64,000 nt of DNA from Aquatica leii. Taxonomy: Eukaryota; Arthropoda; Insecta; Coleoptera; Lampyridae. The DNA lies in assembly GCA_035610365.1 (NCBI GenBank), contig CM069436.1, positions 86,801,912-86,865,911 of the forward strand, written 5' to 3'. Shown here piece after piece: positions 1-10,810 of this stretch (its first letter is position 1; every line of letters starts with the position of its first letter). Under the pieces are notes generated by a model. The model did no database searches and was not told where the DNA came from. It was given only the letters and a program-made list of their open reading frames with translations. Made by a program: the position numbers and the translations under genes.

Positions 1-178
1 GTACATACAAAAAAAAAGAATACTGACAAGTTGAGTAGCGGCAATTTATGAATGTTGATAAAACGTTATGTTGATACCCTTCTGAGTGTTTGTTGACGAA
101 TAAATTGGTTTTAAATAACAGAAAACATTGTTACGTAGTTATTTATATAAGTTTTTGTACAAGGGTCTATAATGTGTA

Positions 179-2158
179 CTATTTATAATGCTCTAAATTA
201 CTATTTAGAAACACAAGCTCACCAGCACATTTTCTGCTTAGGCGCGTTCTTCTTTCCGATAATAAACATCCAGCTTTTGTGAACATCCTCTCGCACTGCA
301 CTGACGTTACTACAACGTGACAATGTTCATTGAATACCTCGGCCAGATTCGGATATATACATGCGTGCGATTTCCACCATGTCAGCGGGCACGAGTTTCG
401 GTGTATTACCTCCTCATTCAAGTACATATCTAACTCATTTTTGGCTTTAGTTGCAACGTCGTCAGATGATGGCGTAATAGACGCGACGTTTTTATCAATT
501 TTTCCCCAAACAGACATATCGTTATCTTCATGGAACAAAGAAGTTGATTGATCTGATACAGAAGTTCTTGATGAGAAAACATTTTCTGTTGATGATTTCT
601 CTCGTTGTGTCCTAATTTTAGCTTTTAATAGTTCCAAAATATGGGCTTTGATCAAATGAGCACGTTTTGTGCGTTGACAATGATCGTCGATTGCGACAAC
701 AGTTGTGTTGTCAAGAAACGCGTGTATTTTAAATCGTGGATCTAAGAACGTGCATGTTCCCAAAAGTAAATTGTTCTCGACTTCGCTTTCTGGAAAGTAA
801 TTGGTAAGACCTTCATCTAGTTTCTCGAGAAATCTTGCAGCGACACCGAATATATTTTTTGTTTTCATGCGCGCTATGACATTCTTTAAGCCGTCAACTA
901 TAACTATAGCTAAACTTGCTGTTAGATATTGGGTGCCGCCCATGATTCTCGTAACTTCTTCAAATGGTTTTAATATCATACAAGCCTGTGCGATTACTTC
1001 CCACATTTCTCCAGTAATTACCGGTAAGCCGACTTTTAAGCTCGGAATAACTGCTTGCAACGCTACTTGTAATTGCAAGAATCTTTCCAGCATGTAGAAT
1101 ACCGAATTCCATCTAGTCGGAACTGATCCCACCAAGCAAAATGGGTTTGCCTTTTTCTCAAAATCTGTTTGATATTTTATCAGAGCCTCTGTCGCCGTGT
1201 AACTTTTTTTAAAATGTGCCACAATTTTGTTTACCTTTTCTACGATAAAATAAATGATTAACATCGCATGTTCGATCACTAAATTTAGCTTGTAAAGGAA
1301 ACACCCAAGAAATGGCCAACCCGTTTTTTTAATGGCGTTAGTAATGTTTTGAGCGTTGTCTGAAACGACCAGCGTTATTTTGTCTTCGATTTTCCACTCT
1401 GCGGCAATTGATTTTAGTGCTGCACACAAAGCGTCGCCAGTGTGGGAACCGCTAAAATGTTCACAGTGCAGCAAGATCGTCTTTAATTCGAAATTATGAA
1501 TAAAATGCGCTGTTACCGTCAAATACGCGTCCATGACTGCAGATGTCCAACAATCGGTAGTAAGACAGATTTTCTTTGCATTTTGAATAAGTGTTAGCAG
1601 TTTGTTTTTGCATTCCAAATACTGTTGCGGCATTAAAGTATCAGAAATCAATTTTCTATTTGGTAACGTATAATTGGGATTTAAGGCTTGGACAAAATTC
1701 CGGAAACCTTCGTCTTCAACAATGGAAAATGGTTGATAATCGAGGATTAACATTTTAAGTAGTTGTGCATCTATATGTTTCTTATCATTGTCATTTAAAT
1801 CTTGAAGAACGTGATCTGTTATTTGTTTTTGCCTTTTGGTTACTGGACTTGACGTTAATGAGTTTGGTGAAGCTCGCGAGTTTGGCGATGGTATAGACAC
1901 AATCGTCGTGTCTTCAGAAGTCGAAGGTGTTGACGGAGCAAAAGTCACTAGCGATTTTGAGTCCTTAACATTAACTGATTGTGTTACACCAATTACATTT
2001 ATAAGATTCTGATATACACTAATATGTTTGTGGCTTAAATGTCTTTTTAAGTTCGTGATTGATGTTTTATACGAATATTTCTTTTTACATAACCTACACA
2101 ATGCTTCAAATTTATTAGACGATTTTTGAAAATGATCCCAGATGTAGCTTGACGTCAT
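179..2158 (-). CDS. hAT-superfamily transposase, BED zinc finger type, uninterrupted 659 aa
   Basis: A single open frame of 659 codons begins at ATG 2158 and is not broken. The N-terminus is a BED-type zinc finger: W7, F10, then C21-x2-C24 and H40/H45. A Ser/Thr-rich linker follows at about residues 65-110. The middle carries motifs expected of the hAT RNase H-like catalytic core, TTDCWTS and VVSDNAQN, giving two of the acidic residues. The C-terminus is the hAT dimerisation region, with TWWKSHACIYPNL, then SVQCERMF, AGCLLSERRTRL and a final FLNSN. Known hAT transposases cut and paste DNA in the nucleus and make 8-bp target duplications. Full length and lack of stops suggest recent activity or domestication. 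The family call is firm; whether it is still mobile is unknown because the left end of the element is not in the window. Confidence 0.93.
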   Translation of the reverse strand: MTSSYIWDHFQKSSNKFEALCRLCKKKYSYKTSITNLKRHLSHKHISVYQNLINVIGVTQSVNVKDSKSLVTFAPSTPSTSEDTTIVSIPSPNSRASPNSLTSSPVTKRQKQITDHVLQDLNDNDKKHIDAQLLKMLILDYQPFSIVEDEGFRNFVQALNPNYTLPNRKLISDTLMPQQYLECKNKLLTLIQNAKKICLTTDCWTSAVMDAYLTVTAHFIHNFELKTILLHCEHFSGSHTGDALCAALKSIAAEWKIEDKITLVVSDNAQNITNAIKKTGWPFLGCFLYKLNLVIEHAMLIIYFIVEKVNKIVAHFKKSYTATEALIKYQTDFEKKANPFCLVGSVPTRWNSVFYMLERFLQLQVALQAVIPSLKVGLPVITGEMWEVIAQACMILKPFEEVTRIMGGTQYLTASLAIVIVDGLKNVIARMKTKNIFGVAARFLEKLDEGLTNYFPESEVENNLLLGTCTFLDPRFKIHAFLDNTTVVAIDDHCQRTKRAHLIKAHILELLKAKIRTQREKSSTENVFSSRTSVSDQSTSLFHEDNDMSVWGKIDKNVASITPSSDDVATKAKNELDMYLNEEVIHRNSCPLTWWKSHACIYPNLAEVFNEHCHVVVTSVQCERMFTKAGCLLSERRTRLSRKCAGELVFLNSNLEHYK

Positions 2159-3480
2159 TGCTCACTTTATATTTATTAACAAAACTAACAATCACACACA
2201 TTAATATTTAAAACTTATTTAAAAACGTTATAGAAGTGAAATCTGTAGCGAGACGTATGCAAACTGTCTCGTTGGCAATCAACAGGAAAGCGCCACATCA
2301 GTGAAATTTCATATCATTCAAAAGCAAACAATACTGAAAAAGTACACTCGCGACGTTATTTCACTACGAAATGATTACTAGCCAAGCAAGTTATAGCAGA
2401 AAGAGGGTGAAGGTCGCGTGGAGCGAAATGCGTCGATATCCGAATCGTTTCATGTCTCGCTTGCGTAAATATAGAACCCGCATGAATGTGTTTCACAGCC
2501 GCCGCTACGAAAAGTAGCAGCAGGGAATTATGAAATTTCATTGATTTTTCACTGTTACGTATGAATTATGCTAACTCGAATTATTACATTCTATCTCTAT
2601 CTACTATATGTTTGGTTTTTAAATGTGAATCACTATTATTAAATTTCTGTTTTGCTACCTAAATTTATAATATATTTATTTTCTTATATTATTTGAATGA
2701 GTTCATACGTATTTTTTTATGTTAAAGGCACAAGCATCGTTAAGATATTTATTGAAAACACAAATTAAAATAGAAGAAGATATAAACGTAAAAACAAACA
2801 CGTTAAAAATTGATGAAGTTGACTGCATGACTCTGCGACAAAGTATGGATTATCATGCCTATTAACTTTGCAGTTTTTGCTGAATACAAAATTATTTGAA
2901 GCATTTATTATATGTAACAGTAATCACTATTTGTATATTCAACATTTATTCAATAAAGAGTGATAAATTATTTTTTCAAATACAAAAGCATGTACATTTA
3001 GAAAAAGAAAAAACGGAACAATATTCTAAGTTCCTTAACCATTTAAATAAATTACTTTATTTTCTTTATTCAAGCATAATTGTCTAATTTTATTTAAGTA
3101 ACAATAAAATAATGATCCTAACTGTCCTAAAATCAATAGTCGATTTCATTATTTTTAGTGACTTAGAAGCAAGTACTGTCCCGTTTTTTATTTCTTGAGT
3201 GTACAGCAAAAGTAATATACATACCTACATACGATAAAATATCTAATACAAAAAAAAATTGCAATTAAAAATAAAAAACTGATGAAATTAAACGATAAGA
3301 ATTAAACAATAAAATTTAAATTTTGTGAATAAAATTGTTACCATTGCAGGCTTAACATTGAAAACGTTCTTCGCATGCACTTAAAATCTCAGAAGTAAAA
3401 ACCTTACTATGATATTTGAATTTATTATTAAAAATAAAAGATTTCCTTTTAACTTGTCGAGGAACGCTAACAGACGCCGC
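2159..3480. other. AT-rich 5' flank of the hAT transposase
   Basis: No credible coding region. It holds the presumed promoter side of the minus-strand transposase. A possible alternative hAT end sits at 2530-2554, where the minus strand begins CAGTGAAAAATCAATG; a loosely similar CAGTGAAATTTCAT lies at 2299 in the opposite direction. I found no 8-bp duplication around that alternative. The short open frame at 2356-2541 looks accidental. Confidence 0.5.
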
Positions 3481-3543
3481 GGACCCTTACTAATAGCTTC
3501 GTGGACCCCTAAGGGTCCGCGAATCACAGATTGAAAACCGCTG
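3481..3543 (-). mobile_element. Probable hAT terminal inverted repeat (right end)
   Basis: Read on the minus strand this starts CAGCGGTTTTCAATCTGTG and continues into GGACCCTTAGGGGTCC, a CAGNGGTT start plus a GGACCC palindrome that is typical of hAT termini. If it belongs to the transposase at 179-2158, the 8-bp target duplication would be GTATAGAG at 3544-3551 and the other end would lie left of base 1. The link to that transposase is inference from orientation and distance (about 1.4 kb). Confidence 0.5.
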
Positions 3544-3551
3544 GTATAGAG

Positions 3552-3957
3552 CATTTCTATTACTATTTATTTAACAAAATTGACTTTTTAGATTTTGCGA
3601 TTGTCGTACATCTTAACTTTTGTTAAAATATATATTATTCTGCTAAAAACAAGATGGTTATTTTCAAAACAACTGAAAATTGTACGACAATATTTAAGAA
3701 ACATACATCAAACTGATTTCTGAAGTATATTTAGTTCTTTCAATGTCTCTAACAAACGAGTTTCGTAAATAACTCTATGCAATATAAAATGCCAGACAAA
3801 AAAAAGATAAGAACAAATTCACTTTCAAAAAACCAAAATTGACAGTTTAGGAAGAAGTCATAGAAATGAATTTAATTCAAAGTTTCTTAGACAATACAAT
3901 TACCATGCCAATAAAAAAGAGAGCATAGAAGAAGCTAAAATAATAGTAAAAAACTGG
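3552..3957. other. AT-rich spacer, nothing recognised
   Basis: No open frame, RNA gene or repeat boundary that I can support. Confidence 0.5.
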
Positions 3958-5245
3958 TGTGGTCACCAGAAGACTTTCCTATAACAAATGATAAAGAAAT
4001 GTCTACATATTTTTTTAAGGTTATGTTGTCATAAAACCACTTTGAACTGATACGTACACGTTTATATTGACTTTCTAACGTGCTATAATTTTTGTGAAAT
4101 TCTCGATTTTATAAAGGTATAACCGAAATATAGCAAATTGAGCTTATGTTGTCATATCGACTAACCCTTATATTTATATTGGTGCGCCTCTGTATTGCTT
4201 TCCCCTTTAGTAAATTAGCAAAAATTACTATTTTTAACATATCTTGCTTTCCCTTCAAAATATGGATTTTTTTTTCTAAAAAAATCGTTGCAGGCAAGAT
4301 TCGAACCTAGATTATATTTATGAATTAATTTTAAATTATAAATAATTTTTTTTACTTGATAAAATTGTTAGGAAGAATTTTCTCTATAAAGAACTGTAAA
4401 AATAATTCGAATAATTTACATACGTACAAAATTATATTAGAATAATTGTTAAAAATGGCGGATACATCCACTTCCAGTTTTTTTTATAAGACTACGGATT
4501 TTTGGTGGGTACATCGTTACACACACACAGACATAAATAAATAATAAATAAAAGGGAGGTTAAATACGGGGGAAATAGTACTAAGAGACAAAGATTCGCA
4601 GGTGCAAGAGAGGGAAGGAAAGATAAGGGAAGGAAAATATAATGTAAGATATGGGAAAATAGTATCCAGGGAGGTGCCTAAGTATCTCACGGGGAGGAGA
4701 AACTTAGGAGAAAAGCGACTAATAGCCAGGTTTAGATGCGGCAATGAAGAGAACGTAAATAAGTATTGGAAGGAGGATGCAATGAGGAGATGTAGACTAT
4801 GTGGTGAGGGATGGGAGGACATAGAACACATGAGTGAGGAGTGTAGCGAGCTAAGGGAAGAAATGAGGGGGAGGAAGGTTTTGGATGAAATCAGTAAAGG
4901 AAAGAAGGATAAGAGGGGAGGGTTAGATCTAAAGTATTAGAATAGTAAGATGGTGATGGGAAGATTTTAGGGAAGAAAGCTTTTTGTTTTTAGTTTTTTT
5001 TTTTTTAATTTCTGTACAAATTATATTAAATTATAAGAGAAAGATGTAACGTAACTCATTGTAAGGCCAAATGGCCAAACAATTAACAATAAATAATAAA
5101 TAATAATAATAATAAATAATAAATTGTCAAAAATACATTTTTGTGATTCAGGATACCTTGAAACGTGAAATTGTGCAAAAAAAATTTCTGAATTGCAATC
5201 GCCATACTTTCCTTATAAGAAAGTAAAAAACGTAAAAGTGTAAAA
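3958..5245. repeat. Dispersed interspersed repeat, copy 1 (interrupted by a LINE end)
   Basis: This segment aligns by eye to 48650-50400 in the same orientation. Shared landmarks in order include GACTTTCCTATAAC, ATGTCTACATATTTTTTT, GTTATGTTGTCATAAAACCA, TAACCGAAATAT, CATATCGACTAACCC, TTTACATACGTACAAAATTA, GTTACACACACACA, ATACATTTTT.TGATTCAGG and CTTGAAACGT. Copy 1 is split at about 4535-5125 by a LINE 3' end. The family is unknown; ends and target duplications were not resolved, so it may be an old DNA transposon or a retroelement UTR. Confidence 0.75.
4540..5125 (+). pseudogene. 5'-truncated non-LTR retrotransposon, C-terminal zinc knuckle and 3' UTR
   Basis: The open stretch 4602-4940 encodes the last about 110 residues of a LINE ORF2. 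It contains SLIARF-like LIARFRCGNEEN, YW, and a terminal Cys/His cluster CRLCGEGWEDIEHMSEEC (C-x2-C...H-x4-C), as seen at the end of R1/I/Jockey-type reverse transcriptases. A 3' UTR with the short palindrome GGCCAAATGGCC leads into an (AATAAT)n tail near 5085-5125. The copy is therefore 5'-truncated and was inserted into the dispersed repeat described at 3958-5245. No reverse transcriptase domain is left. Confidence 0.8.
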
Positions 5246-5253
5246 AAAAGTCT

Positions 5254-5372
5254 ATGTCACAACGCTCACTCGAGTTTTTGTAGATTCGGCTGGTGTTTTT
5301 GATCACAACGCACTCTTACTTTTGATCACAACCGACACCACAATGCCCACTTTGGTGACAACTTATTACTAA
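5254..5372 (+). repeat. Left arm of an unclassified TIR element with a subterminal minisatellite
   Basis: The arm begins near CACAACGCTCACTCGAG at 5257 and continues with ATTCGGCTGG and several copies of a motif like GATCACAACGCMCACTTTGG. The same sequence in reverse complement ends at 13583, and related arms lie at 32290-32480 and 32815-32880. The pairing with the arm at 13288-13583 implies an element that later received the gypsy insertion at 5814-11049. Target duplication not resolved. Confidence 0.65.
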
Positions 5373-5813
5373 CTTTAATCGCAAATGAAACAATATTTAC
5401 TAATTTAAAACATTTAATGGCATGTGCTGTAACCCATTCACGTTTGAAAATTAAAACACGCAAACCAAAAAAATTGCTGTGGCTGTAACCGTCAAGCTAC
5501 CTCCTTCCCCCTTCTACTTGTATTAAGTTCATTATACCTTGCTTACTCTCGATATGTGGGAAGGCTGTAGTAGGTTAAGTAAAACACACAGTAAAAGTTA
5601 AGTGTGGTTTTTATTTAAATAGAACTCGTCAAGAGGATATCCCAAATTTAAACCAATTTAACGAATACACAGATATAATAACAGGACGTGCACAAACATT
5701 ATAGTAAACAAACGTTAGTTAGTTAGTTAACTGACGGCCTGCCAGTAGATACTACGATCCGTGTTACGGAAGCAACTTAGTTTTTAGTTGAATGGTCGGC
5801 ACGAACAAACAAG
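5373..5813. other. Spacer between TIR arm and gypsy LTR
   Basis: No coding signal. The sequence is presumed interior of the TIR element. The tetranucleotide CAAG at 5810-5813 is the left target duplication of the gypsy element. Confidence 0.5.
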
Positions 5814-6038
5814 TGTTATCGATTTCTGGGTTAAAGAAAGTCGCCTCGATTTATTTTAACAGTTTTAATAAATTTTCACACACACAAAACTCCAAAAATT
5901 TTATACATAATTCGTACATAATATACCGCGCCTAGTTTCACCAATTCTATCTCCCTACTCCTCTTGCTCATGCGCATCTTATTGAAATATTTTCTTCAAA
6001 AACTAATACCAACTATTACTCGTAAATAAATGCTAACA
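5814..6038 (-). repeat. 3' LTR of the gypsy element (225 bp)
   Basis: It begins TGTTATCGATTTCTGG and ends AAATGCTAACA on the plus strand. It matches the LTR at 10811-11049 almost base for base but lacks about 14 bp (CTTGTCTATCTGCC-like) present there. Confidence 0.95.
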
Positions 6039-6177
6039 CTCGGCTATTCTGACATTTTTGGGCTCCTGACCAAAACATCTTTGAAAACTATCTAACTAAT
6101 TAACAAATATATGACATAATATATATACGTAAGTAACTTAAAATAATCGTATAAAATTAACCTTATCGTATTTTGTT

Positions 6178-6699
6178 TCACAACTCATAATCTTGTAAGC
6201 TTTCTGGTCGGCGTTTCATACGTTGCGACCTTGATGACGATGGTGTTTTCATCTCACGGTCGATGCCCTTCCGTTCCGCCTTGTCATCACATTTCATTTG
6301 TTTATGTTCGTCGTTCGTGGAATTTTCAATATCTGATTCGGAGTTACTTTCCCCGTCAAAATTTCGGTAAATCTTCATGGTAGAAACATGCACATTTGTA
6401 GTATATTTTCTGCCCTGTTTTTCACCGATTGAACTTATTTCATATGTGTCATTTCCAAGGTTATGTATAACGACATATGGTCCCCTGTATTTCCTCTGGG
6501 TTTTAGTGGGTACTCCGGTGGCAGTAGGTGGTGATCTTACGTAAACGATATCTCCGGGATTAAACCCTTCATGTACACAGCGTTTTTCATCGTACCGTTT
6601 TTTGTAAATTTCTTGTTCGTGCGCAACCCTTTCACGTATTTCCGTTCGAATTTCCTCTGTATTTTCATACTTTTCTTCAACATCCGCCATATTTCTCAT
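6178..6699 (-). pseudogene. Gypsy pol C-terminus: integrase C-terminal (GPY-type) region and tail
   Basis: This 173-residue open stretch holds the end of the polyprotein. It has the basic stretch of the integrase C-terminal domain, with GDIVYVRSPP and then RKYRGPYVVIHNL, the GPY/F-type motif, followed by a Ser/Asp-rich and basic tail. In intact gypsy elements this lies directly after the catalytic core; here it is out of frame with the core at 6764-7975, so a break lies near 6.7 kb. The product would not be made as part of pol. Confidence 0.85.
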
Positions 6700-6763
6700 T
6701 ATGCGGTCCGTAAAACTAGGTCTAAAACCATATAAAGCTTCAAAGGGAGTTTTCCCTGTGGTT

Positions 6764-7975
6764 TTATTTATTCATATCTCTTTGCACTTCCCTTAAATCT
6801 TCGTCCCAATTTTTTTCCTTCTGCATTTTTGTTAAAATTACTGGCGTAATAACACGGTTAGCGCGTTCTAGAATTCCGTTTCCTATGGGATGTCGTGAAC
6901 TATTTAATACATGTTTTATTCCATTTTGCAAGCAGAAATTTTCAAATGTTTCTCCGGTAAAACTTTTGCCTCTGTCCGTAACTAAAATTGTGGGCAACCC
7001 AAAGTCTGTCACAAATTCCCGTAAACATCGTACTGATGCACTACTTTTTGTACTTTTCACTGCATAAAGTCGTATAAATCTAGTGAAACTATCGATAAAA
7101 GCTAGAATATGCGTATTTCCTTTCGAACTTTTCACGAAAGGTCCCAAATGGTCCGCGTGCACTCGGTAAAATGGTCTTTCGGCTAAGGGTATTGGATGTA
7201 ATTTTCCGTATTGTTTTCCGCTCGGCACCTTCACTATTAAACAGTCAACACCCGATTTTATATGTCTTTTTGCGTATTGTCTTATTCCTGGAAACCAGTA
7301 TTTTTGTGTAATTAGGTCAACACTTCTATCCACACCGAAATGTCCTGCAAGATCGTGAAACTTGATCAACGTGCTTTTCCGCATTGAATTCGGAATCACA
7401 AACAAAGTTTTTATTTCACCGTTCACTCGAATATCGCGTTTTAATCGTCCATTTGTCAATTTGTACCCTTTTACTTGATCGTTTTCGAGTTTCGTTCTAT
7501 CTGTTTTTGGTCTTCGTAATATAGAAACTATTTCTCGTAATGCCGGGTCCCCCATTTGTATTAACAAAATCCACTCTTCCTCGTCCATAATGCTGTAGAC
7601 TTCAAGTCGCTTGTCATAAATTTCCTCCATCGTTTTACTTGATTCTTCTACTGGAGCTCGGCTCATGGCATCTACATGTGTCATCTGTTCTCCTTTTCGA
7701 AATTTTACCTCAAACTCGAATTCTTGTAAAAGATAACTCCATCTTGCTATTTGCGGACACGTAGTTTTGTTCAGATTAAGATATACAAGAGCTTGACAAT
7801 CAGTTATAACGGTAAACTTAATTGGTAACAATAACTGTCGTAATCGGTCCACGCTCCAAACGATTGCCATCAGTTCTAACTTGCTACTGTGATAAGTAGC
7901 CTCAGTATCTGTTGTTTTCTTCGAAACATCGTATATGAGGTGCATTTTGTCGTCTTCGCCTTTTTGTAATAACAT
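6764..7975 (-). pseudogene. Gypsy pol: RNase H end and integrase core
   Basis: The 403-residue stretch starts in RNase H (LELMAIVWSVDRLR, VITDCQALVYL, HVDAMSRAP). The integrase follows: a damaged zinc finger (LAGHFGVDRS with later DCLIVK, where the last Cys of the usual C-x2-C is Val), then core acidic residues in HADHLGPF, VTDRGKSFTG and GNGILERANR, the D, D and E of a DDE integrase. The missing Cys argues against function. It is separated by a one-base shift from the reverse transcriptase at 7981-8748: the sense HTDASSRGLAG runs in the neighbouring frame. Confidence 0.9.
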
Positions 7976-7980
7976 TCCTG

Positions 7981-8748
7981 CTAATCCCCTTGAGGAGGCA
8001 TCTGTATGTATAGTTCTGTGTATGCCCTTGGATTGTATAGTTGTAATACGGGTTGGGAAACTAGTAGCATCTTAATCTTTTCGAATGCTTGTTGTTGTTG
8101 ATCACCCCACACAAAATTTGTTTCTTTTCGCGTTAAATCACTAATCGGTCTTACGATAGCCGCGTAACCACTTACAAAGCGTCTAAAAAACGATGTTATT
8201 CCCAGAAATCTCTTCACCTCGCGCACATTAGTTGGTTTTGGAATATTCTCAATTGCACGTACTTTATTTTCTTCCGGACTAATACCATTCTGTGACAGTT
8301 GGAAACCCAAATATTCCACCTTAGGTACTCCGAAATAGCATTTTCTTAATTTCATCGTCAAGTTAGCATCCCGTAAAGCTTGAAACACCAAACGTAATTT
8401 CTGAAGCATGTCTTCCCAATCCTTCGCCGGTATCAGTAAATCGTCTAAAAATGCCATTGCCACTTTATTCCTCAACGGTCCCAAGACCTTCGCCATCAAT
8501 CGCGAAAAAAAACTCGGACAATTCCTTAGTCCGAAGCATATCCGTTCAAACTGACCTGTTTCGTCGGGTGTGATGAAAGCGGTTTTTGGTTTCGCCTCAT
8601 CCGTCAGTGGCACCTGAAAATACGCGTTTGCCAGGTCCAAGGTTGAGAATATTTTACATCCAGATAAATTTTCAAACTGGTCATCCAAATTTGGTAATGG
8701 GTAATGCTCTTTTACAGTTTGTTGATTCAAATGATTTGCAAAAATCAA
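7981..8748 (-). pseudogene. Gypsy reverse transcriptase
   Basis: The 255-residue stretch covers the palm and thumb: HYPLPNLDD, FSTLDLANAYFQVPL with the first catalytic Asp, FGLRNCPSFFSRLM, and AFLDDLLIPA, which is the catalytic YxDD box with Phe-Leu-Asp-Asp. The thumb/connection follows (VEYLGFQLS, KRFLGITSFFRRFV). Catalytic residues are intact. The start of the domain lies in another frame (8681-10084), so the enzyme is broken near 8.7 kb. Confidence 0.92.
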
Positions 8749-10084
8749 CCACTAATCTTGGTTCCCCAGTTTTCTTAGTCACAAGTAACACAGGTGATGC
8801 ATATGGTGATGTGGTTTCCGTTGCTATTCCACACTGTTTCCATTCTTTCACTATCTCCGCTATTGTTTGTCTATCCCTTGCCGTTACCTTGTACGGTTTA
8901 CCTTTCACTGGAACTCCACTGTCCACTATATCCATTTTCATTAACGTTGTGCATCCTAATTCACGTAAGTTAAATGCAAAACATTCGCGAAACTCGTTTA
9001 ATAATTGTACTAAATTTTCTCTATCCTTTCCTAATACACTTTCGTTCATATTTACTTGCTCGTCGACGATTGGTTTACATTCCACATCGGTAAGTAAGCG
9101 TTTTTCTTCAATGTACTCAAGGTCGTTTATGCTTTGTACTTTAGCTAGGCATTCTCCGGATTTTATCACTACTTCCTTCTCATTTTCATTTATTACCGGT
9201 GTCACGAATACGTTATCGTCATGTAACACTTTCACTAAGTTTATACAGTTTGGTTTTAGAATATATTCGTTCACTGCCGTTATTCGAACTGGAGGGTTAG
9301 TGCTTACGTCGATTTGACACATCTCTTTAAAGGGTTCTTGATAACGCAATCCAAAACTTAAATTATCGCCCACCTTCACGTACGCTTCTTCAGGGTGTTC
9401 GGTAAAATTCTGTCCAAGTAAAACAGAAAAGGGTTGAATATGAGTCGGCACTACATGTAATTTTATATCATCCATTTCTACGTCGTCTAGTTTAACTCGC
9501 GCGTATACGAAACCACTTGAGTTTACGCTATAATTTCCGTAACACATTAACGATGTATCTCCCGGTTGAACTGATAATTTTAATTGACATACCGTTGCAT
9601 CTGTTATCGTACTTATAGTCGCACCCATATCAATGAAGCACTTTATCGGTTGTTGGTTTATTTCGACTTCTCTATGGAATTTAGTATTTTTCGTCTTATT
9701 TTCACAAACGATGTTTATCTTCTGTTCATCCATCTTCTTTTCAACCTTGACTTTTGTACGTTCGGGACAGTCTTTACTAATATGACCCGTTCTTTTACAC
9801 GAATAACAATTTAATCCTTTTGGTTTATCACACTGCCAGCTTTTGTGTGAACCTTCTCCGCAGTTATAACAACGTTTATCTGAAGTCACTTCTGTAGGCT
9901 TCTTAATTCCTCCATTTTTGTAATGTTTCGCTTCTACGTTCGCTCCTTGTGGCTTCGCCCATTTTGTTATGTCTCTATCTCTGTCGGGCTTTATTCTCGA
10001 CAATCTTTCTTCGTTTACACTAAGAAAATCTTGGAGGTCGTGTAATAATTCGACCGCATTAGCTTGATGTCTCGCCATTGTCAC
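8681..10084 (-). pseudogene. Gypsy gag end, two zinc knuckles, protease, start of reverse transcriptase
   Basis: A 467-residue stretch. Near residues 70-115 are two CCHC zinc knuckles, CYNCGEGSHKSWQC and CYSCKRTGHISKDC, which bind RNA in nucleocapsid. The retropepsin-like protease follows, but its active site reads IDMGATIS where D-S/T-G-A is expected, so Thr/Ser is replaced by Met and activity is doubtful. The reverse transcriptase begins with ETTSPYASPVLLVTKK and EPRLVVDF, after which the frame shifts. Combined gag-pro-pol in one frame is usual for mdg3-like elements. Confidence 0.9.
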
Positions 10085-10280
10085 GTTTGCTAGTGTGCGA
10101 TCTCATAATCCAATTAAAATTTGTTTCTTTGTATCCTCGAGCCCCACTTGGGTACATAATCTATTCTTTTCATGAAAAAAAAAGTATTTATTTAGGGATT
10201 CACCTTGCCTTTGTAATCGGTCGTTCATTTTTTTTCCATTTACTTGCCGTATCTTCTCGACCCACAAACATTTTTTCAAA

Positions 10281-10754
10281 TTAATTCACAAACTTTTGAA
10301 AAGTTTCTAATTGCGAACTGTGTGTTTGATACCAATGATATGCTCTATCCGTTAGATGTGATTGGGCTGTCTGGAGTCCAAATTGTTCTGGCCATTTGTG
10401 TAGAACTCTCATACCTTGTAAACTTGTAATCCATTCACGTCCATGCGTTTTTGACTCACCATCGTATGTTCCTATATTTTTTGTTAAGTCAGGCATAATA
10501 TGATATGCAGCCATTTCTTTGTGATTCATTTCCGTGGTTGCTTCACTTCTGTTCTGATTTTGTGAAGTTGTAATTTGTGAAATGAGATTAGCAAACATTT
10601 CGTCTCTTTTTCTGTTTTCCTCAATTATTTGCATTATAACATTAGTTAAACGATCATTCTCCGTCACCATAGTTGCGCCCTCTACTTGTAAGCTCCTTTG
10701 GAATGATTCAAACCTGTCAGCACCACCATTGTTTTCCGCCATGTTTTTCTCCAT
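10281..10754 (-). pseudogene. Gypsy gag N-terminal part
   Basis: A 157-residue open stretch starting just downstream of the primer binding site. It has a coiled, acidic start (ENDRLTNVIMQIIEENRKRDE) and then a capsid-like part with IGTYDGESKTHGREWI and LTDRAYHWYQ, the usual layout of insect gypsy Gag. Between 10280 and 10085 the Gag frame can be followed in another frame (LQRQGESLNKYFFFHEK) and then hits a TGA, so gag is interrupted. Confidence 0.85.
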
Positions 10755-10795
10755 TATTAAAAGATCACCTTATCGCTGAACGTTGAGTGTAATAT

Positions 10796-10810
10796 ATCCC
10801 GCTTCTGAAA
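10796..10810 (-). promoter_or_regulatory. Primer binding site, tRNA-Leu-like
   Basis: Directly inside the 5' LTR the minus strand reads TTTCAGAAGCGGGAT. This resembles TGTCAGAAGTGGGAT, the site complementary to the 3' end of tRNA-Leu in mdg3/micropia-like elements (from memory of that family). Two mismatches. Confidence 0.6.

Noticed and set aside
2356-2541. Small minus-strand frame with a signal-peptide-like start
   Set aside because: Short, lies in the presumed transposon promoter, no partner exons or homology recognised.
2299-2554. Inverted CAGTGAAA ends as a small hAT element
   Set aside because: Flanking 8-mers do not match and the similarity is short; kept only as an alternative terminus for the transposase gene.
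4285-4310. tRNA B-box-like GGTTCGAATCT (minus strand)
   Set aside because: No A box or cloverleaf at the right distance, and the second copy of the repeat lacks it.
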